Source: Geminicoccus sp.
GTDB lineage: Bacteria > Pseudomonadota > Alphaproteobacteria > UBA7985
DNA: 64,000 nt
Assembly: GCA_002708995.1 (NCBI GenBank)
Contig: PAPT01000024.1
Location: 1-64,000 of the forward strand
Direction: 5' to 3'
Below the pieces are notes generated by a model. It worked only from the letters and a program-made list of their open reading frames with translations. It did not search any database and was not told the DNA's origin. Below, piece by piece: positions 36,032-47,028 of this stretch. The translations under genes were made by a program, and so were the position numbers. The first letter of the stretch is position 1; each line of letters begins with the position of its first letter.

Positions 36032-38488
36032 ATGTCCGAGGATTTGTCCAGCCCCCTGATGCAAGACGGCCTGCGTGCGCCCGCTGCACCGGCTGTACCC
36101 GCTGCGCCAGCGGCACCAGCCGGCCCCGCTTACCTGCAGGGGCTGAACCTGCCCCAGCGCGAGGCGGTGGAGACCCTCGTCGGACCGGTGCTGGTGCTCG
36201 CGGGCGCCGGCACGGGCAAGACCCGCGCCCTGACCACTCGGATCGGCCACCTGCTGATCACCGGCACGGCGCGACCGCAGGAGCTGCTCGCCGTCACATT
36301 CACCAACAAGGCTGCCGGTGAAATGCGCGACCGGGTCGAGGCGCTGATCGGCCAGCCGACCACGGGCTGGTGGCTGGGCACCTTCCACAGCCTCGCGGCC
36401 CGCATCCTGCGCATCCACGCCAGCGCGCTCGGCGTGGACAGTTTCAACCAGAACTTCACCATCCTCGACGACGACGACCAGCTCCGGCTGCTCAAAGCGC
36501 TGATGGTTGATGCCAATATCGACCCAAAGGCGCACAGCCCGCGCGCCGTGCTGACGGCGATCAGCCGCTGGAAGGACCGTGGCTGGACCCCGGCAAAGGT
36601 GCCGTTGGACGACATTCCGCAGGGGCTGTGCGAGGGCCGGCTGGGCAAGATTTATCAGGCCTATCAGGACCGCCTGCTCGAGCTGAACGCTGCCGACTTC
36701 GGCGACCTGCTGCTCCACAACCTCAGCATCTTCCAGGCCAACGCAGCGATCCTCGAAACCTACCAGCACCGGTTTCGCTTCATCCTCGTCGACGAGTATC
36801 AGGACACCAACGTCGCCCAGTACCTGTGGCTGCGCCTGCTCGCCGCCAAGCATCAGAACATCGCCTGCGTCGGCGACGACGACCAGTCGATCTACGGCTG
36901 GCGCGGGGCTGAAGTCGGCAATATCCTGCGCTTCGAGACCGACTACCCCGCGGCCAAGACCATCCGACTGGAGCAGAACTACCGCTCGACCGGCAATATC
37001 CTCGCGGCCGCCTCGGCGCTGATCGCTCACAACAGCGAGCGACTGGGCAAGACCCTGTTCACCGACGACCAGCCCGGCCCACCGCTGCGGGTGCGGGGGC
37101 TGCCCGACGGCAACGAAGAAGCCCGCTACATCACCGACGAGATCGAGCGCCTCCACCGCGAAGGTCGGGATTATCGCGAGTTTGCCATCCTCGTGCGCTC
37201 GTCGTCGATGATGCGCGCCATCGAGGAACGCATGATCGACGTCGGCCTGCCCTACCGCGTGTTCGGCGGCCCGCGCTTCTACGAACGCCGGGAGATCCGC
37301 GACGCCATCGCCTACCTGCGGCTGGTGCGCCAGCCCGACGACGACCTCGCCTTCGAGCGCATTATCAACGTGCCCAAGCGTGGCATTGGCCAGACTACGG
37401 TGCAGCGCGTGCTGTCCTTCGCCCGCATGAACCAGATCAGCGCCATGCGTGCCGTCGCCCTACTGGTCGGCAGCGACGAGCTGCCCGCTGCAGCGCGCAA
37501 GAAGCTGGTCGCGTTTCAGGCGATGATCGAGCAGTGGCGCGAGCTGATGAACACCACCGAGCACACTGAGCTGGCCGAGCAGATCCTCGACGACAGCGGC
37601 TACCGCGACATGTGGCGCAATGAAAAGACCGCCGACGCCCGAGGCCGGTTGGAAAACCTCGACGAGCTGGTCGGCTCGATGGGCAACTTCGAGTCTCTGG
37701 CTGGCTTCCTTGAGCACATCTCGCTGGTCCTCGACACCAACGCGGGCAGCGGCGGGGATGAGCTATCGCTCATGACCCTGCACGCGGCCAAGGGCATGGA
37801 GTTCCCGGTCGTGTTCCTGCCCGGCTGGGAAGACGGCGCCTTCCCCAACATGCGCGCAATGACCGACAGCGGCGACAAGGGCCTCGAAGAAGAACGGAGG
37901 CTTGCCTACGTCGGCCTGACCCGCGCGCGCGAAGAGCTCTACATTCTCTACGTCGGCAGCCGTTTTCTGCACGGCCAATGGAACTACGCGCGGCCCTCCC
38001 GTTTTGTCGAGGAGCTGCCCGACGACGTGCTCGACGTCGACGACATCTCCGGGGCCTCAATGTTCGCCGCTGTCACCGGAGGTGACGGCAGCGAGGATGG
38101 TGGATTTGGCAGTGGCGGCGGCCTCGCCCGGCAGTACGGCGGCGGGGCAACCGGTGCCCGCGATCTGGGCGCGCTGCCCCCGCTGGAGTGGGCCGAGCGG
38201 CGCAGCTTCCGCGGCATCGACAGCCCCGGCATGAATCGCCTCAAGCAGAATCTGGAGCAGGTCAAGCAAGGCTCCCCGCCGGTCATCGACGGCAGCTTTG
38301 ACCCCATCGGCTTCGCCAGCCGCGGCGCTGACCACGGCTTCGCGCTGGGCCAGCGGGTGTTTCACCGCAAGTTTGGCTACGGACTGATCTCTGCCGTTGA
38401 GGGCGAGAAGCTGGTCATCGACTTTGACGCCGCCGGGGAGAAGCGGGTCATGGCTTCCTTCGTCGTCGACGCAGCCGAGGCAAGCTAG
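36032..38488 (+). CDS. UvrD/PcrA-family superfamily 1 DNA helicase
   Basis: GAGTGKTRALTTRI, VDEYQDTNVAQYLWLRLLA, GDDDQSIYGWRGA, LTRAREELYIL. Confidence 0.95.
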   Translation: MSEDLSSPLMQDGLRAPAAPAVPAAPAAPAGPAYLQGLNLPQREAVETLVGPVLVLAGAGTGKTRALTTRIGHLLITGTARPQELLAVTFTNKAAGEMRDRVEALIGQPTTGWWLGTFHSLAARILRIHASALGVDSFNQNFTILDDDDQLRLLKALMVDANIDPKAHSPRAVLTAISRWKDRGWTPAKVPLDDIPQGLCEGRLGKIYQAYQDRLLELNAADFGDLLLHNLSIFQANAAILETYQHRFRFILVDEYQDTNVAQYLWLRLLAAKHQNIACVGDDDQSIYGWRGAEVGNILRFETDYPAAKTIRLEQNYRSTGNILAAASALIAHNSERLGKTLFTDDQPGPPLRVRGLPDGNEEARYITDEIERLHREGRDYREFAILVRSSSMMRAIEERMIDVGLPYRVFGGPRFYERREIRDAIAYLRLVRQPDDDLAFERIINVPKRGIGQTTVQRVLSFARMNQISAMRAVALLVGSDELPAAARKKLVAFQAMIEQWRELMNTTEHTELAEQILDDSGYRDMWRNEKTADARGRLENLDELVGSMGNFESLAGFLEHISLVLDTNAGSGGDELSLMTLHAAKGMEFPVVFLPGWEDGAFPNMRAMTDSGDKGLEEERRLAYVGLTRAREELYILYVGSRFLHGQWNYARPSRFVEELPDDVLDVDDISGASMFAAVTGGDGSEDGGFGSGGGLARQYGGGATGARDLGALPPLEWAERRSFRGIDSPGMNRLKQNLEQVKQGSPPVIDGSFDPIGFASRGADHGFALGQRVFHRKFGYGLISAVEGEKLVIDFDAAGEKRVMASFVVDAAEAS

Positions 38489-39496
38489 GTGGCCGAAACC
38501 TACCTCGTCCGTATCCCTGTACCGCGCGAGCATGCCGAGGTTTTCGAGGGGCTGCTGGCAAGTCTGTCCGAAGCCGTCGTGGGGCGACAGGCGCCGCTGA
38601 TCGATACCGGTGTCGACCTGCGGGACAGCGACGAGCTGACGGTAATGGCTTATCTGAGCGAGCAGCCGCAGACCGAAACCGTGGCAGCGCTGGTCGCCAT
38701 GGGGCAGCACCTGTCTGGGCTGACCGAGATAGATTTTGACATCGAAACCCTGCCGGACATCGATTGGGTGGCGGAAAGCCAGTCGGCGCTGACGGCCATC
38801 CACGCCGGGCGTTTCTTCCTACGCGGCAGTCATGACCCAAGCCCGGTGCCGGCGGGTGCTGTCGGCCTGCTCATCGACGCGCAGAACGCCTTCGGCACCG
38901 GCCATCACGATACCACCCATGGCTGTCTGGAACTCATCACCGGACTGCTGCGGGGCCGGCCCCGGAGCCAAAGCCAGAGCCAGAGCCGGAGACTGGGACG
39001 GCGCGCGCCGCAGGTGCTGGACCTCGGCGCAGGCTCGGGGGTGCTGGCGCTGGCGTGGGCACGGGCCAGCCATCAACCGGTGCTGGGCTCGGACATCGAC
39101 CCGGCGACCGTTGGCGTCGCAGCGGTCAACGCCCGGCGCAACGGCGTGAGGCACCTGGCCCGCTTCGTTCCGGCGGCGGGCATCGGCCACAAAGCGATCC
39201 GCACGGGCGGGCGGAACGACATTGTGTTCGCCAATATCCTCTCCGGGCACCTGATCAACCTTGCGCCCTCGATCGCCTCGGTGACGGCATCCGGTGGACG
39301 GGTGCTGCTGGCGGGACTGCTACGGCGGCAGGAGCAGCAGGTCGAGCGCAGCTTCCTCGCACTGGGCTTCCGCACCGAGCGCCGCCTGCGGCGCGGTCCC
39401 TGGGCTATGCTGCAGCTGCGCAATGGCCGCGCGCGCCTGCCCCGGCAGATCAATCGGCGGTGTCAGGCCTGGCTGCGCTACATCGATTTTCACTAA
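38489..39496 (+). CDS. prmA: Ribosomal protein L11 methyltransferase-like (GTG start)
   Basis: QNAFGTGHHDTTHGCLELI, VLDLGAGSGVLALAWARA, DIVFANILSGHLINLAPSI. Confidence 0.85.
   Translation: MAETYLVRIPVPREHAEVFEGLLASLSEAVVGRQAPLIDTGVDLRDSDELTVMAYLSEQPQTETVAALVAMGQHLSGLTEIDFDIETLPDIDWVAESQSALTAIHAGRFFLRGSHDPSPVPAGAVGLLIDAQNAFGTGHHDTTHGCLELITGLLRGRPRSQSQSQSRRLGRRAPQVLDLGAGSGVLALAWARASHQPVLGSDIDPATVGVAAVNARRNGVRHLARFVPAAGIGHKAIRTGGRNDIVFANILSGHLINLAPSIASVTASGGRVLLAGLLRRQEQQVERSFLALGFRTERRLRRGPWAMLQLRNGRARLPRQINRRCQAWLRYIDFH
38966..38989 (+). repeat. Hexanucleotide tandem repeat (AGCCAR-type x4) within prmA
   Basis: AGCCAA AGCCAG AGCCAG AGCCGG; encodes SQSQSQSR. Confidence 0.8.
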
Positions 39497-39687
39497 GCCA
39501 CTGATCGCGCGCTGAATTCCCGCCGACCCGCTCGGGAGGCGGTCGGCCCGCCGGCAGCCGGGAAAAACCCGGCCCACGTCAGGAAATGCAGCCAAAACCT
39601 GGATAAATTGCCCCCAATTGACCTGCAAATGGCTCCAGAGGCACCGCCGGACTTGACGAGACAGGCCATACGCGACTCTATGCGCGT

Positions 39688-40191
39688 ATGCGCATTATCG
39701 GACTCGATCCCGGACTCCGGGTGACGGGCTGGGGCGTGATCGACCAGACGGGAAACCGCCTGTCGCCGGTCGCCCACGGCACCGTCAAAACCGACGCGGC
39801 TCTGCCCATGGCACAGCGGCTGGTTCAGCTTGAAAAAGCGCTGGTGAAGGTCGTCGCCGAATACAGTCCCGACGAAGCGGCGGTCGAGGAAACCTTTGTC
39901 AACCAGAACCCGGCCTCAACGCTCAAGCTCGGTATGGCCCGCGGCGTGGTGCTGCTGGCCCCGGCGAGCCTCGGCCTGCCCGTTGGCGAGTACGCCCCAA
40001 CCCGGGTCAAGAAAGCCGTGGTCGGCGCGGGTAAGGCCGCCAAGGAACAGGTGCAGATGATGGTCCGGCGCCTGCTGCCCGGTGTCGATGTCACCTCGGC
40101 CGACGCCGCTGACGCGCTCGCCGTCGCCATCTGCCACGCCCACTTCGCCGAGTCTGACCGACGGCTGTCCGCATCGAGGATGTCCGCATGA
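39688..40191 (+). CDS. ruvC: Holliday junction resolvase RuvC
   Basis: [42 protein letters not shown]. Confidence 0.98.
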   Translation: MRIIGLDPGLRVTGWGVIDQTGNRLSPVAHGTVKTDAALPMAQRLVQLEKALVKVVAEYSPDEAAVEETFVNQNPASTLKLGMARGVVLLAPASLGLPVGEYAPTRVKKAVVGAGKAAKEQVQMMVRRLLPGVDVTSADAADALAVAICHAHFAESDRRLSASRMSA

Positions 40192-40799
40192 TCGCCAAGC
40201 TCAAGGGACTGGTCGAGGGCCAGGAAGAGGGCGCCGCCCTGATCGACGTCGGCGGGGTGGTCTACCGCACCCTCAGCTCGGCCAAGACGCTGGCCGGCCT
40301 GCCTGCCAAGGGCCAGCCGGTGGCGCTTGAGACCGAGTATCTGGTGATCCAGGAGGTGCCAACGCTGGTCGGCTTCGGCACGCTGGCAGAACTCGAGGCC
40401 TTCCGCCTGCTGGTCACGGTCAACGGCGTCGGGCCCAAGGCAGCGCTGGCCATCCTCAGCATCTTTGCCCCCGACGTGCTTTTCGGCGCCATTGCCAACG
40501 GCGAGGCCAAGGCTATTCAGGCGGCTAAGGGCGTCGGCGGCAAGGCCGCCGCCCGCATCATCACCGACCTGCGCGACAAGGTTGGCGCCTTCGCTGGCGT
40601 GGTCAGCAGCGCCGGCGGGGTCGGCACCGCGCCGACACCGGAAGGCACCATCGCCGCCGATGCCGTCTCCGCCCTGACCAATCTGGGCTACCAGCAGCCA
40701 GAGGCCAGCAAGGCCGTCGCCGCCGTCATGGAAAAAGACCGTGACGCCGATGTCTCCACCCTGATCCGGTTGGCGCTCAAGCGCCTGTCGGGCAGCTGA
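40188..40799 (+). CDS. ruvA: Holliday junction helicase subunit RuvA
   Basis: [11 protein letters not shown]..., [31 protein letters not shown]. Confidence 0.97.
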   Translation: MIAKLKGLVEGQEEGAALIDVGGVVYRTLSSAKTLAGLPAKGQPVALETEYLVIQEVPTLVGFGTLAELEAFRLLVTVNGVGPKAALAILSIFAPDVLFGAIANGEAKAIQAAKGVGGKAAARIITDLRDKVGAFAGVVSSAGGVGTAPTPEGTIAADAVSALTNLGYQQPEASKAVAAVMEKDRDADVSTLIRLALKRLSGS

Positions 40800-40815
40800 A
40801 CCGGGGGCGCGAAGC

Positions 40816-41907
40816 ATGACCGCCGATGATCCGCTCAACCCCGACGGCACCCACACCCGGCTGGTGGACGCGCTGAACAGCGGCGACACGTCGGTGGATC
40901 AGGGCCTGCGCCCGCAGATGCTGCAGGATTTCGTCGGGCAGGAGCGCCTGCGCCGCAACCTCAAGATCGGCATCGAAGCCGCCAAGCAGCGCAGCGAAGC
41001 GGTCGATCACGTGCTGTTCCACGGCCCGCCTGGGCTGGGTAAGACCACGCTGGCACAGATCGTAGCCTCGGAGCTGGGGGTCGGCTTCCGCCAGACCTCC
41101 GGGCCGATGATTTCCCGGGCGGGGGACCTTGCGGCGATCCTGACCAATCTTCAGCCCCGCGATGTGCTGTTCATCGACGAGATCCACCGGCTCTCCACGG
41201 CGGTCGAAGAGGTGCTCTATTCGGCCATGGAAGATTTCCAGCTGGATCTGATCATCGGCGAAGGCCCGGCCGCGCGCTCGGTGCGGGTCGATCTGGCGCC
41301 CTTTACGCTAGTGGGGGCAACCACGCGCGTCGGCCTGCTGTCTAAGCCGCTGCAGGATCGCTTCGGCATCGTCCAGCGGCTCGATTTTTATGACGAAGGC
41401 GACCTCGAACAGATCATCGTGCGCGGCGCGCGGGTCCTCGACGTCGCGCTCGAAGGCGACGCCTGTGTCGAGATTGCCCGGCGCGCGCGCGGGACCCCGC
41501 GCATCGCTGGACGGCTGCTGCGCCGGGTGCGCGACTTCGCCGTGGTCATGGGCGACGGGCGCATCACCCTGCCACTGGCACGATCGGCGCTGGATGAGCT
41601 GGAGGTCGATCCGCTAGGACTCGACGATATGGACCAGCGCTACCTGCGTGCGCTGGCCAAGACCTATCGCGGCGGGCCGGTGGGGGTGGAGACGCTGGCC
41701 GTCGCCCTTTCCGAGCAGCGCGATACGCTCGAACACGTGGTCGAGCCCTATCTGATCCAGCGCGCGCTGATTCAGCGAACCCCGCGCGGCAGGGTGCTGG
41801 AGCGCTTTGGCTGGAACCATCTGGGCCTGAAGCCCCTTCCCAAGGGGGGCGAGGATGGCCCCGGAACCCTGTTCCACGGGTCGGAGCCCGGTGCCGATGA
41901 GCGATGA
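40816..41907 (+). CDS. ruvB: Holliday junction helicase RuvB
   Basis: [47 protein letters not shown]. Confidence 0.98.
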   Translation: MTADDPLNPDGTHTRLVDALNSGDTSVDQGLRPQMLQDFVGQERLRRNLKIGIEAAKQRSEAVDHVLFHGPPGLGKTTLAQIVASELGVGFRQTSGPMISRAGDLAAILTNLQPRDVLFIDEIHRLSTAVEEVLYSAMEDFQLDLIIGEGPAARSVRVDLAPFTLVGATTRVGLLSKPLQDRFGIVQRLDFYDEGDLEQIIVRGARVLDVALEGDACVEIARRARGTPRIAGRLLRRVRDFAVVMGDGRITLPLARSALDELEVDPLGLDDMDQRYLRALAKTYRGGPVGVETLAVALSEQRDTLEHVVEPYLIQRALIQRTPRGRVLERFGWNHLGLKPLPKGGEDGPGTLFHGSEPGADER

Positions 41908-42382
41908 TTTGAAGGTGGGCGCGAGCGCTGATGCCACCGGGGCGCTGGGGCATTTCGAAGGTAAGACCTTCGTGCTCCACAACCGCGTCTACTTCCACGA
42001 CACGGATGCGGCCGGGATCGTCTATCACGGCACGTACTTCAACTTCGCCGAGCGCGCCCGCACGGAAATGCTGCGTCATCTGCGTGTGGACCCGGACTGG
42101 CTGTGGCAGGAATACCGGCTGCGGTTCGTCATCGTCAGCGCGGAACTCGACTTCCGCCGGCCAGCGGTCCACGACGACGTGATCGAAATTCGGACAGATT
42201 ATCGTGCCACAACTGCGGCGAGAATGATCCTGCATCAGACCATGCTGGTCGACGGCGAGGTCTGCACGGCGCTGCGCATTACCGTGTCACAGATCAAGGA
42301 AAACGGCCGCCCTGTGCGCTTGCCGCAACCGGCACTGGACGCAATGGCGTCCTACCTGCAACCCCTGAAGCCGAGCGAGTGA
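41897..42382 (+). CDS. ybgC: Tol-Pal-associated acyl-CoA thioesterase
   Basis: [32 protein letters not shown]; next to tolQ. Confidence 0.95.
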   Translation: MSDDLKVGASADATGALGHFEGKTFVLHNRVYFHDTDAAGIVYHGTYFNFAERARTEMLRHLRVDPDWLWQEYRLRFVIVSAELDFRRPAVHDDVIEIRTDYRATTAARMILHQTMLVDGEVCTALRITVSQIKENGRPVRLPQPALDAMASYLQPLKPSE

Positions 42383-42389
42383 TCCAAGC

Positions 42390-43082
42390 ATGGAACTTTC
42401 AACCAGCGTCAGCACAGCTTCCATCTTCGAGATCGTTCTCGGGGCGCCTCTGGTGGTCAAATTCGTCATGGCCCTGCTGGTGTTCCTGTCGATCTGGACC
42501 TGGGCGATTATCGTTTCCAAGATCCTGCTGATCTCACGTGCGACCCGTGAAGCGGCGGCGTTCGAAAGCAGCTTCTGGTCGGGCGGCAACCTTGATGAGC
42601 TCTACGAAAAGGTCGGCCAGAACCCCAAGGATCCGATGCAGGCGGTTTTTGCCGCCGGCATGCGCGAGTGGCGCCGGACCCCCGCTGGCCTGCCCAGTGG
42701 CAGCGCGCTTTCGATCGCGCAGCGGATTGACCGGGCGATGATGCTGACCGTCGCGCGCGAACTGGGCCGGATGGAGACCCAGATGATCGTGCTCGCCAGC
42801 ATCGGCACGGCGGCGCCGTTTATCGGCCTGTTCGGCACGGTCTGGGGGGTGATGAACTCCTTCCTCGGCATCGCAGCGGCGGGCAATACGACGCTTGCAG
42901 TCGTGGCACCGGGCATCGCCGAAGCCCTGCTGGCCACCGCGCTCGGGCTGGTTGCGGCGATACCGGCGTCGATCGCCTACAACAGCTTCACCACCGATCT
43001 GGCCCGCTACGCCGGGCGGCTTGAAGACTTCTCCGGCGAATTCGGCACCATTTTGGCCCGGCAGCTGGAAGTGAAGGCCTGA
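42390..43082 (+). CDS. tolQ: TolQ
   Basis: IGTAAPFIGLFGTVWGVMNSFLGIAAAGNTTLAVVAPGIAEALLATALGL. Confidence 0.97.
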   Translation: MELSTSVSTASIFEIVLGAPLVVKFVMALLVFLSIWTWAIIVSKILLISRATREAAAFESSFWSGGNLDELYEKVGQNPKDPMQAVFAAGMREWRRTPAGLPSGSALSIAQRIDRAMMLTVARELGRMETQMIVLASIGTAAPFIGLFGTVWGVMNSFLGIAAAGNTTLAVVAPGIAEALLATALGLVAAIPASIAYNSFTTDLARYAGRLEDFSGEFGTILARQLEVKA

Positions 43083-43085
43083 GCC

Positions 43086-43529
43086 ATGGCGCTGCGCAGC
43101 CTCAACCCCGGCGACCGGTCCAACCGCACCCGCTACCGCCCGATGGCGGAGATCAACGTCACGCCCTTTGTCGACGTCATGCTGATCCTGCTGGTGGTGT
43201 TCATGGTTTCCGCGCCACTGCTCACCGTCGGTGTCCCGCTGGACCTTCCCAAGGGCAATGCGCCAGCGTTGAACGAGCCGGATGACCCGATCACGCTGTC
43301 GATCCAGCCCGACGGCAGCCTGTTCCTCAACGACCAGCCCACCACGGCGCAGAGCATCCTGATCGAGCTTGAAGCCCTGACCGAGGGCAACCGGCATGCG
43401 CGGATCTTCCTGCGCGGTGACCGCACGCTGCTATACGGCGATGTCATGGGCATCATGGCCGACCTCGCCGCCGATGGTTACACCAGCCTGCGACTGGTGA
43501 CCGAGCAACCCGGCATCAGCGAGAGGTAG
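43086..43529 (+). CDS. tolR: TolR (ExbD-family)
   Basis: MAEINVTPFVDVMLILLVVFMVSAPLLTVGVPLDLPK. Confidence 0.97.
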   Translation: MALRSLNPGDRSNRTRYRPMAEINVTPFVDVMLILLVVFMVSAPLLTVGVPLDLPKGNAPALNEPDDPITLSIQPDGSLFLNDQPTTAQSILIELEALTEGNRHARIFLRGDRTLLYGDVMGIMADLAADGYTSLRLVTEQPGISER

Positions 43530-43538
43530 CGCCGGGCC

Positions 43539-44501
43539 ATGATGCGGGCGCTCCTCATCTCCACAGTCAGCCACGCGGTGGTGTTCACGGCCTTTGCCGT
43601 CGAGCTGAACATCCCGCTGTTTACCCTGCCCGAGCCGGACCCGATCGAGGTCGAGATCGTCTTTGAGGAAGAAAAGATCAAGGTCAGCGACACGGCGGTG
43701 ATCGAAGACTTTTCGGACCCCCAGCCGCTGGATGATTCGGATCCTGGACCGGTTGCTGAGCCCGTCGCCGAAGACGTGCCACCCGACCCGCTGTTCCTGC
43801 CCGAGACCACGGAGAATCCTGACCTGCCCGAGGGGCTGGATGAATTCATCGAGCAGGACGCCGTGCCGGAGGCCGATACGCTGCCTGAGTCGGCCAACGA
43901 CCAGTCACCCGATGAGTCAGACTTCGCCGAGGACGACGGCGACGCGCTGGCCGACCTGATCTCCGAAATCACCGATGCTGCTACAGATGAGGCAGCAGAC
44001 GAAGACGATGTCTTTGTTCCGGCCTACCCCAAGCCACGGCCCCGCGCCTTGCCCGTGCACCGGGATCTGGCCGAGGAAGCACGGGAGGCTGAAGCCGCCG
44101 TGGCTGCCGAAGCCGCAGAAGCCGCCGCGCAGGCCGAGGCCAACGAGCAGGCCGCCGCCGATCAGCGCGAGGCCGACGCGCGTCAGCGTGCGGCCGAATT
44201 GCGGTCCTCGGACTACGTTCAGAGCTGCGTCAACGGCGAATGGAACTATCCGCTGTTCATCCGCTATCCACGGGAATGGCAGGTGAGCTTCACCCTCAGT
44301 CTCAACCAGAACGGCGATATTGCAGAGGTCGAGCGCGGTTCCGTGGCGGCGGAGGATGATGCCACCAACGACCAGCTCAGTGCCTTCGTGCAATCGGCCG
44401 AAAGCGCGCTCTACAGCTGCGAGCCCTTCCTCAACCCAACGGGCGCCAGCGGCGAGGCCTTCGAGATCGAGGTTGTCATGCAGCCAAGGTCCACATTTTG
44501 A
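43539..44501 (+). CDS. tolA: TolA-like protein
   Basis: Position between tolR and tolB; TM anchor, acidic/Ala-rich central region, C-terminal domain. Confidence 0.85.
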   Translation: MMRALLISTVSHAVVFTAFAVELNIPLFTLPEPDPIEVEIVFEEEKIKVSDTAVIEDFSDPQPLDDSDPGPVAEPVAEDVPPDPLFLPETTENPDLPEGLDEFIEQDAVPEADTLPESANDQSPDESDFAEDDGDALADLISEITDAATDEAADEDDVFVPAYPKPRPRALPVHRDLAEEAREAEAAVAAEAAEAAAQAEANEQAAADQREADARQRAAELRSSDYVQSCVNGEWNYPLFIRYPREWQVSFTLSLNQNGDIAEVERGSVAAEDDATNDQLSAFVQSAESALYSCEPFLNPTGASGEAFEIEVVMQPRSTF

Positions 44502-44609
44502 CCGCAAATACGGATCACTGTGACGTGAACGCAACAAGATCGGGAATCCCACGGAGGGGGTTATTCCAGCCCCATTTCCGCCCTAGTGCACCCGTTTTTA
44601 GGCAGGGTT

Positions 44610-45932
44610 ATGCGTAGTGTGTTTCTCATCGCTGTTATTGGCTTGTGCTTTTCTGGCGTGGCGTCGGCCCAATTCCGTGTGGGCGTCACCGGTGGCGAAA
44701 AGGGCTCGATCCCTGTTGCCGTGCTCGAATTGTACGCGGAGCAGAGCGGATCCTCTCAGCATGCCCGCGATCTGACCAAGATCATGCGCCAGAACCTGAG
44801 CAAGTCCGGCGCCTTCGAAGTGGTTGATCCCACGGCCTATCCACAGCAGGCGGCAGACTTCCTCGAAAACCCCGACTGGCGCGTCTGGCGCGAGTCTCCG
44901 GCGCAGGCGCTGGTGGTCGGGTCGGTGTCGGTCAACGAGAGCGACATCGAGGTCAAATATTTTCTCTACCAGCCGCGAAGCAAGCAGCGCCGGGAGGCGC
45001 AGCGCGCGCGCCTGCCGCTCAACCAGTGGCGCGGGCTGGCGCACTTCATCTCTGATCGCATCCACCTCAAGTTTGCCGGGATGGACGGCCACTTCGGCAG
45101 CCAGATCCTGTTCATCGCCGAGGACGGTTCGGCCACGCAGCGGGTCAAGCGGCTGGCGATGATGGATCAGGATGGCCACAACATCCGCTACCTCTCTGAC
45201 GGCCGGAACATCGTTGTGACGCCACGCTTCTCCCCGGACGGGCGCGAAATCACCTACACCGAGATCAGCAATGGCCGGGTTCAGGTCATCCTTAAGCATC
45301 TCGTGACCGGTCAGCAGGAAGTGCTGGAAACCGCGCAGGGAACCTCGACCTTCTCGCCTCGGTTCTCCCCCGACGGCAGGGGAATCGTCTACTCGCTGGC
45401 GCTGAACGGTAACACAGACATCTACTACATGGACCTGCAGACCCGGGGGCGGGAGCGGGTAACCAGGGCGCCGAGCGCCGAGACGTCGCCCTCGATTTCA
45501 CCCGACGGGCGGCTGGTCGCCTTCGAGAGTGACCGCAGCGGCTCGCAGCAGATCTACGTCCTCAACCGGCAGACGGGGCAGGTGCGCCGCATATCGGTGC
45601 AGGACCGCGCCCGCTATGCCACCCCGGTCTGGTCCCCCAACGGTGACTGGATCGCCTTTACCCGGATCAAGGATGGCGAGTTTTCCATCGGCGTGATGCG
45701 GCCTGACGGCACCACCGAGCAGATCCTTGCCACCGGCTACGTGGTCGAGAGCCCGACCTGGTCGCCCAACGGCTCAGCGCTGGCCTTTGCCCGGCAGGAG
45801 CGGCAGACGGGCGACGGCTCGGTGAAGACCCGCATCTACGCGGTCGATGTCTTCAGCCGGCAGGAATGGATGCTGCCGACGACCAGCGAGGCCTCTGATC
45901 CAGCCTGGTCGCCGCGGGTTGCGCGCAACTAA
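44610..45932 (+). CDS. tolB: Tol-Pal system beta-propeller protein TolB
   Basis: Repeated SPDGR blades (FSPDGREITYTE, FSPDGRGIVYSL, SPDGRLVAFESDRSGSQQIYV). Confidence 0.97.
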   Translation: MRSVFLIAVIGLCFSGVASAQFRVGVTGGEKGSIPVAVLELYAEQSGSSQHARDLTKIMRQNLSKSGAFEVVDPTAYPQQAADFLENPDWRVWRESPAQALVVGSVSVNESDIEVKYFLYQPRSKQRREAQRARLPLNQWRGLAHFISDRIHLKFAGMDGHFGSQILFIAEDGSATQRVKRLAMMDQDGHNIRYLSDGRNIVVTPRFSPDGREITYTEISNGRVQVILKHLVTGQQEVLETAQGTSTFSPRFSPDGRGIVYSLALNGNTDIYYMDLQTRGRERVTRAPSAETSPSISPDGRLVAFESDRSGSQQIYVLNRQTGQVRRISVQDRARYATPVWSPNGDWIAFTRIKDGEFSIGVMRPDGTTEQILATGYVVESPTWSPNGSALAFARQERQTGDGSVKTRIYAVDVFSRQEWMLPTTSEASDPAWSPRVARN

Positions 45933-46279
45933 ACCAGTCGGCCGCGCCGTCTCCTGACTTTTCCACAGATACTCGCCGGTGTGGGATAACTCCGCCGAAG
46001 CAGCGTTTTGACTGCAAACTATCCACACTATTAAAACTAGTGGCTTCGCACTTGTTTTCAGCTTTTCCGCCCTGATTCGGCCGAAATCACCGCATAAGGT
46101 GTGTATTTGTTCCCCCTTTGCTTGCAAAAGTGTGGCTCGGAATCATTTTTCTTTGCCTGGCAAAGCACGGTGGTGTAAAACAGCAACAGTCTTAAAGCGG
46201 TGAAAACACCTATTTGATTTTTCGCTTTGAGGCTTGGCTTTCACGGGAGCGCCCGGAGTTTTTTGGAGTTTAGCCGACG

Positions 46280-46891
46280 ATGTTGAAACGGACCTTCTTA
46301 GCGATTTTTGCGCCTTTGGTCCTTGTCGCCTGCGACCCTCAGGTTCGCGCGAACGAGCAGGAGCCAGCCGCCAACACGGCTGCCGCTGCTGCGCCGGATC
46401 AGTTTTTCCAGCAGTCGCCTGCGCCCTTGCTCGGGTCTCAGCCCGGTCAGGTGCTTCTGACCGGCAACAATCCCGGTCCGCAGCAGATCCCCGTTGCCAC
46501 CGCCAATGTCTACAGCCCGCCCCAGTTTGCCAGCGGAGCAAGCCAAGTTGGCCTGCGTTCTGACGTGGGTGATCGCGTGTTCTTCACCACCGACAGCGCG
46601 GTTCTCGATCCGCGTGGTGCTGGTGTGGTCGACCAGCTGGCGGCTTGGATGCGGCAGTACCCCTCGACCACCCTTCGCATCGAAGGGCATGCGGACGAGC
46701 GGGGAACCCGTGACTACAACATCGCGCTAGGTGACCAGCGCGCGACGGCCATCCGCAATCGCCTTCTCCAACTTGGCATCGCCTCTGAGCGGCTTTCCAC
46801 GGTTTCATACGGCAAGGAGCGCCCCGTCGCCTCCGGCTCGACCCCGACCGTGTGGGCCCAGAACCGCCGCGCCGTTTTTGTGGTTCTGTGA
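46280..46891 (+). CDS. pal: Peptidoglycan-associated lipoprotein
   Basis: Lipobox LVLVAC; RIEGHADERGTRDYNIALGDQRA. Confidence 0.97.
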   Translation: MLKRTFLAIFAPLVLVACDPQVRANEQEPAANTAAAAAPDQFFQQSPAPLLGSQPGQVLLTGNNPGPQQIPVATANVYSPPQFASGASQVGLRSDVGDRVFFTTDSAVLDPRGAGVVDQLAAWMRQYPSTTLRIEGHADERGTRDYNIALGDQRATAIRNRLLQLGIASERLSTVSYGKERPVASGSTPTVWAQNRRAVFVVL

Positions 46892-46924
46892 CCGCCTGAC
46901 AATCAGATCAAAATGCTTTTCCTT

Positions 46925-46953
46925 GGGGGGCTGTTCCGGCCCCCCATTTTTTT
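46925..46953 (+). terminator. Rho-independent terminator after pal
   Basis: GGGGGGC-tgttccg-GCCCCCC A TTTTTTT. Confidence 0.85.
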
Positions 46954-47028
46954 GACACCAATCCTGTATGAGCAGGCCAGTGGTCCGGCGGTGAAAGGTT
47001 CCATCGGCGGCGAAAACCCACTAATCTT

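Noticed and set aside
44500-44610. Possible additional small ORF between tolA and tolB
   Set aside because: No supported coding frame; ordinary tolB upstream region
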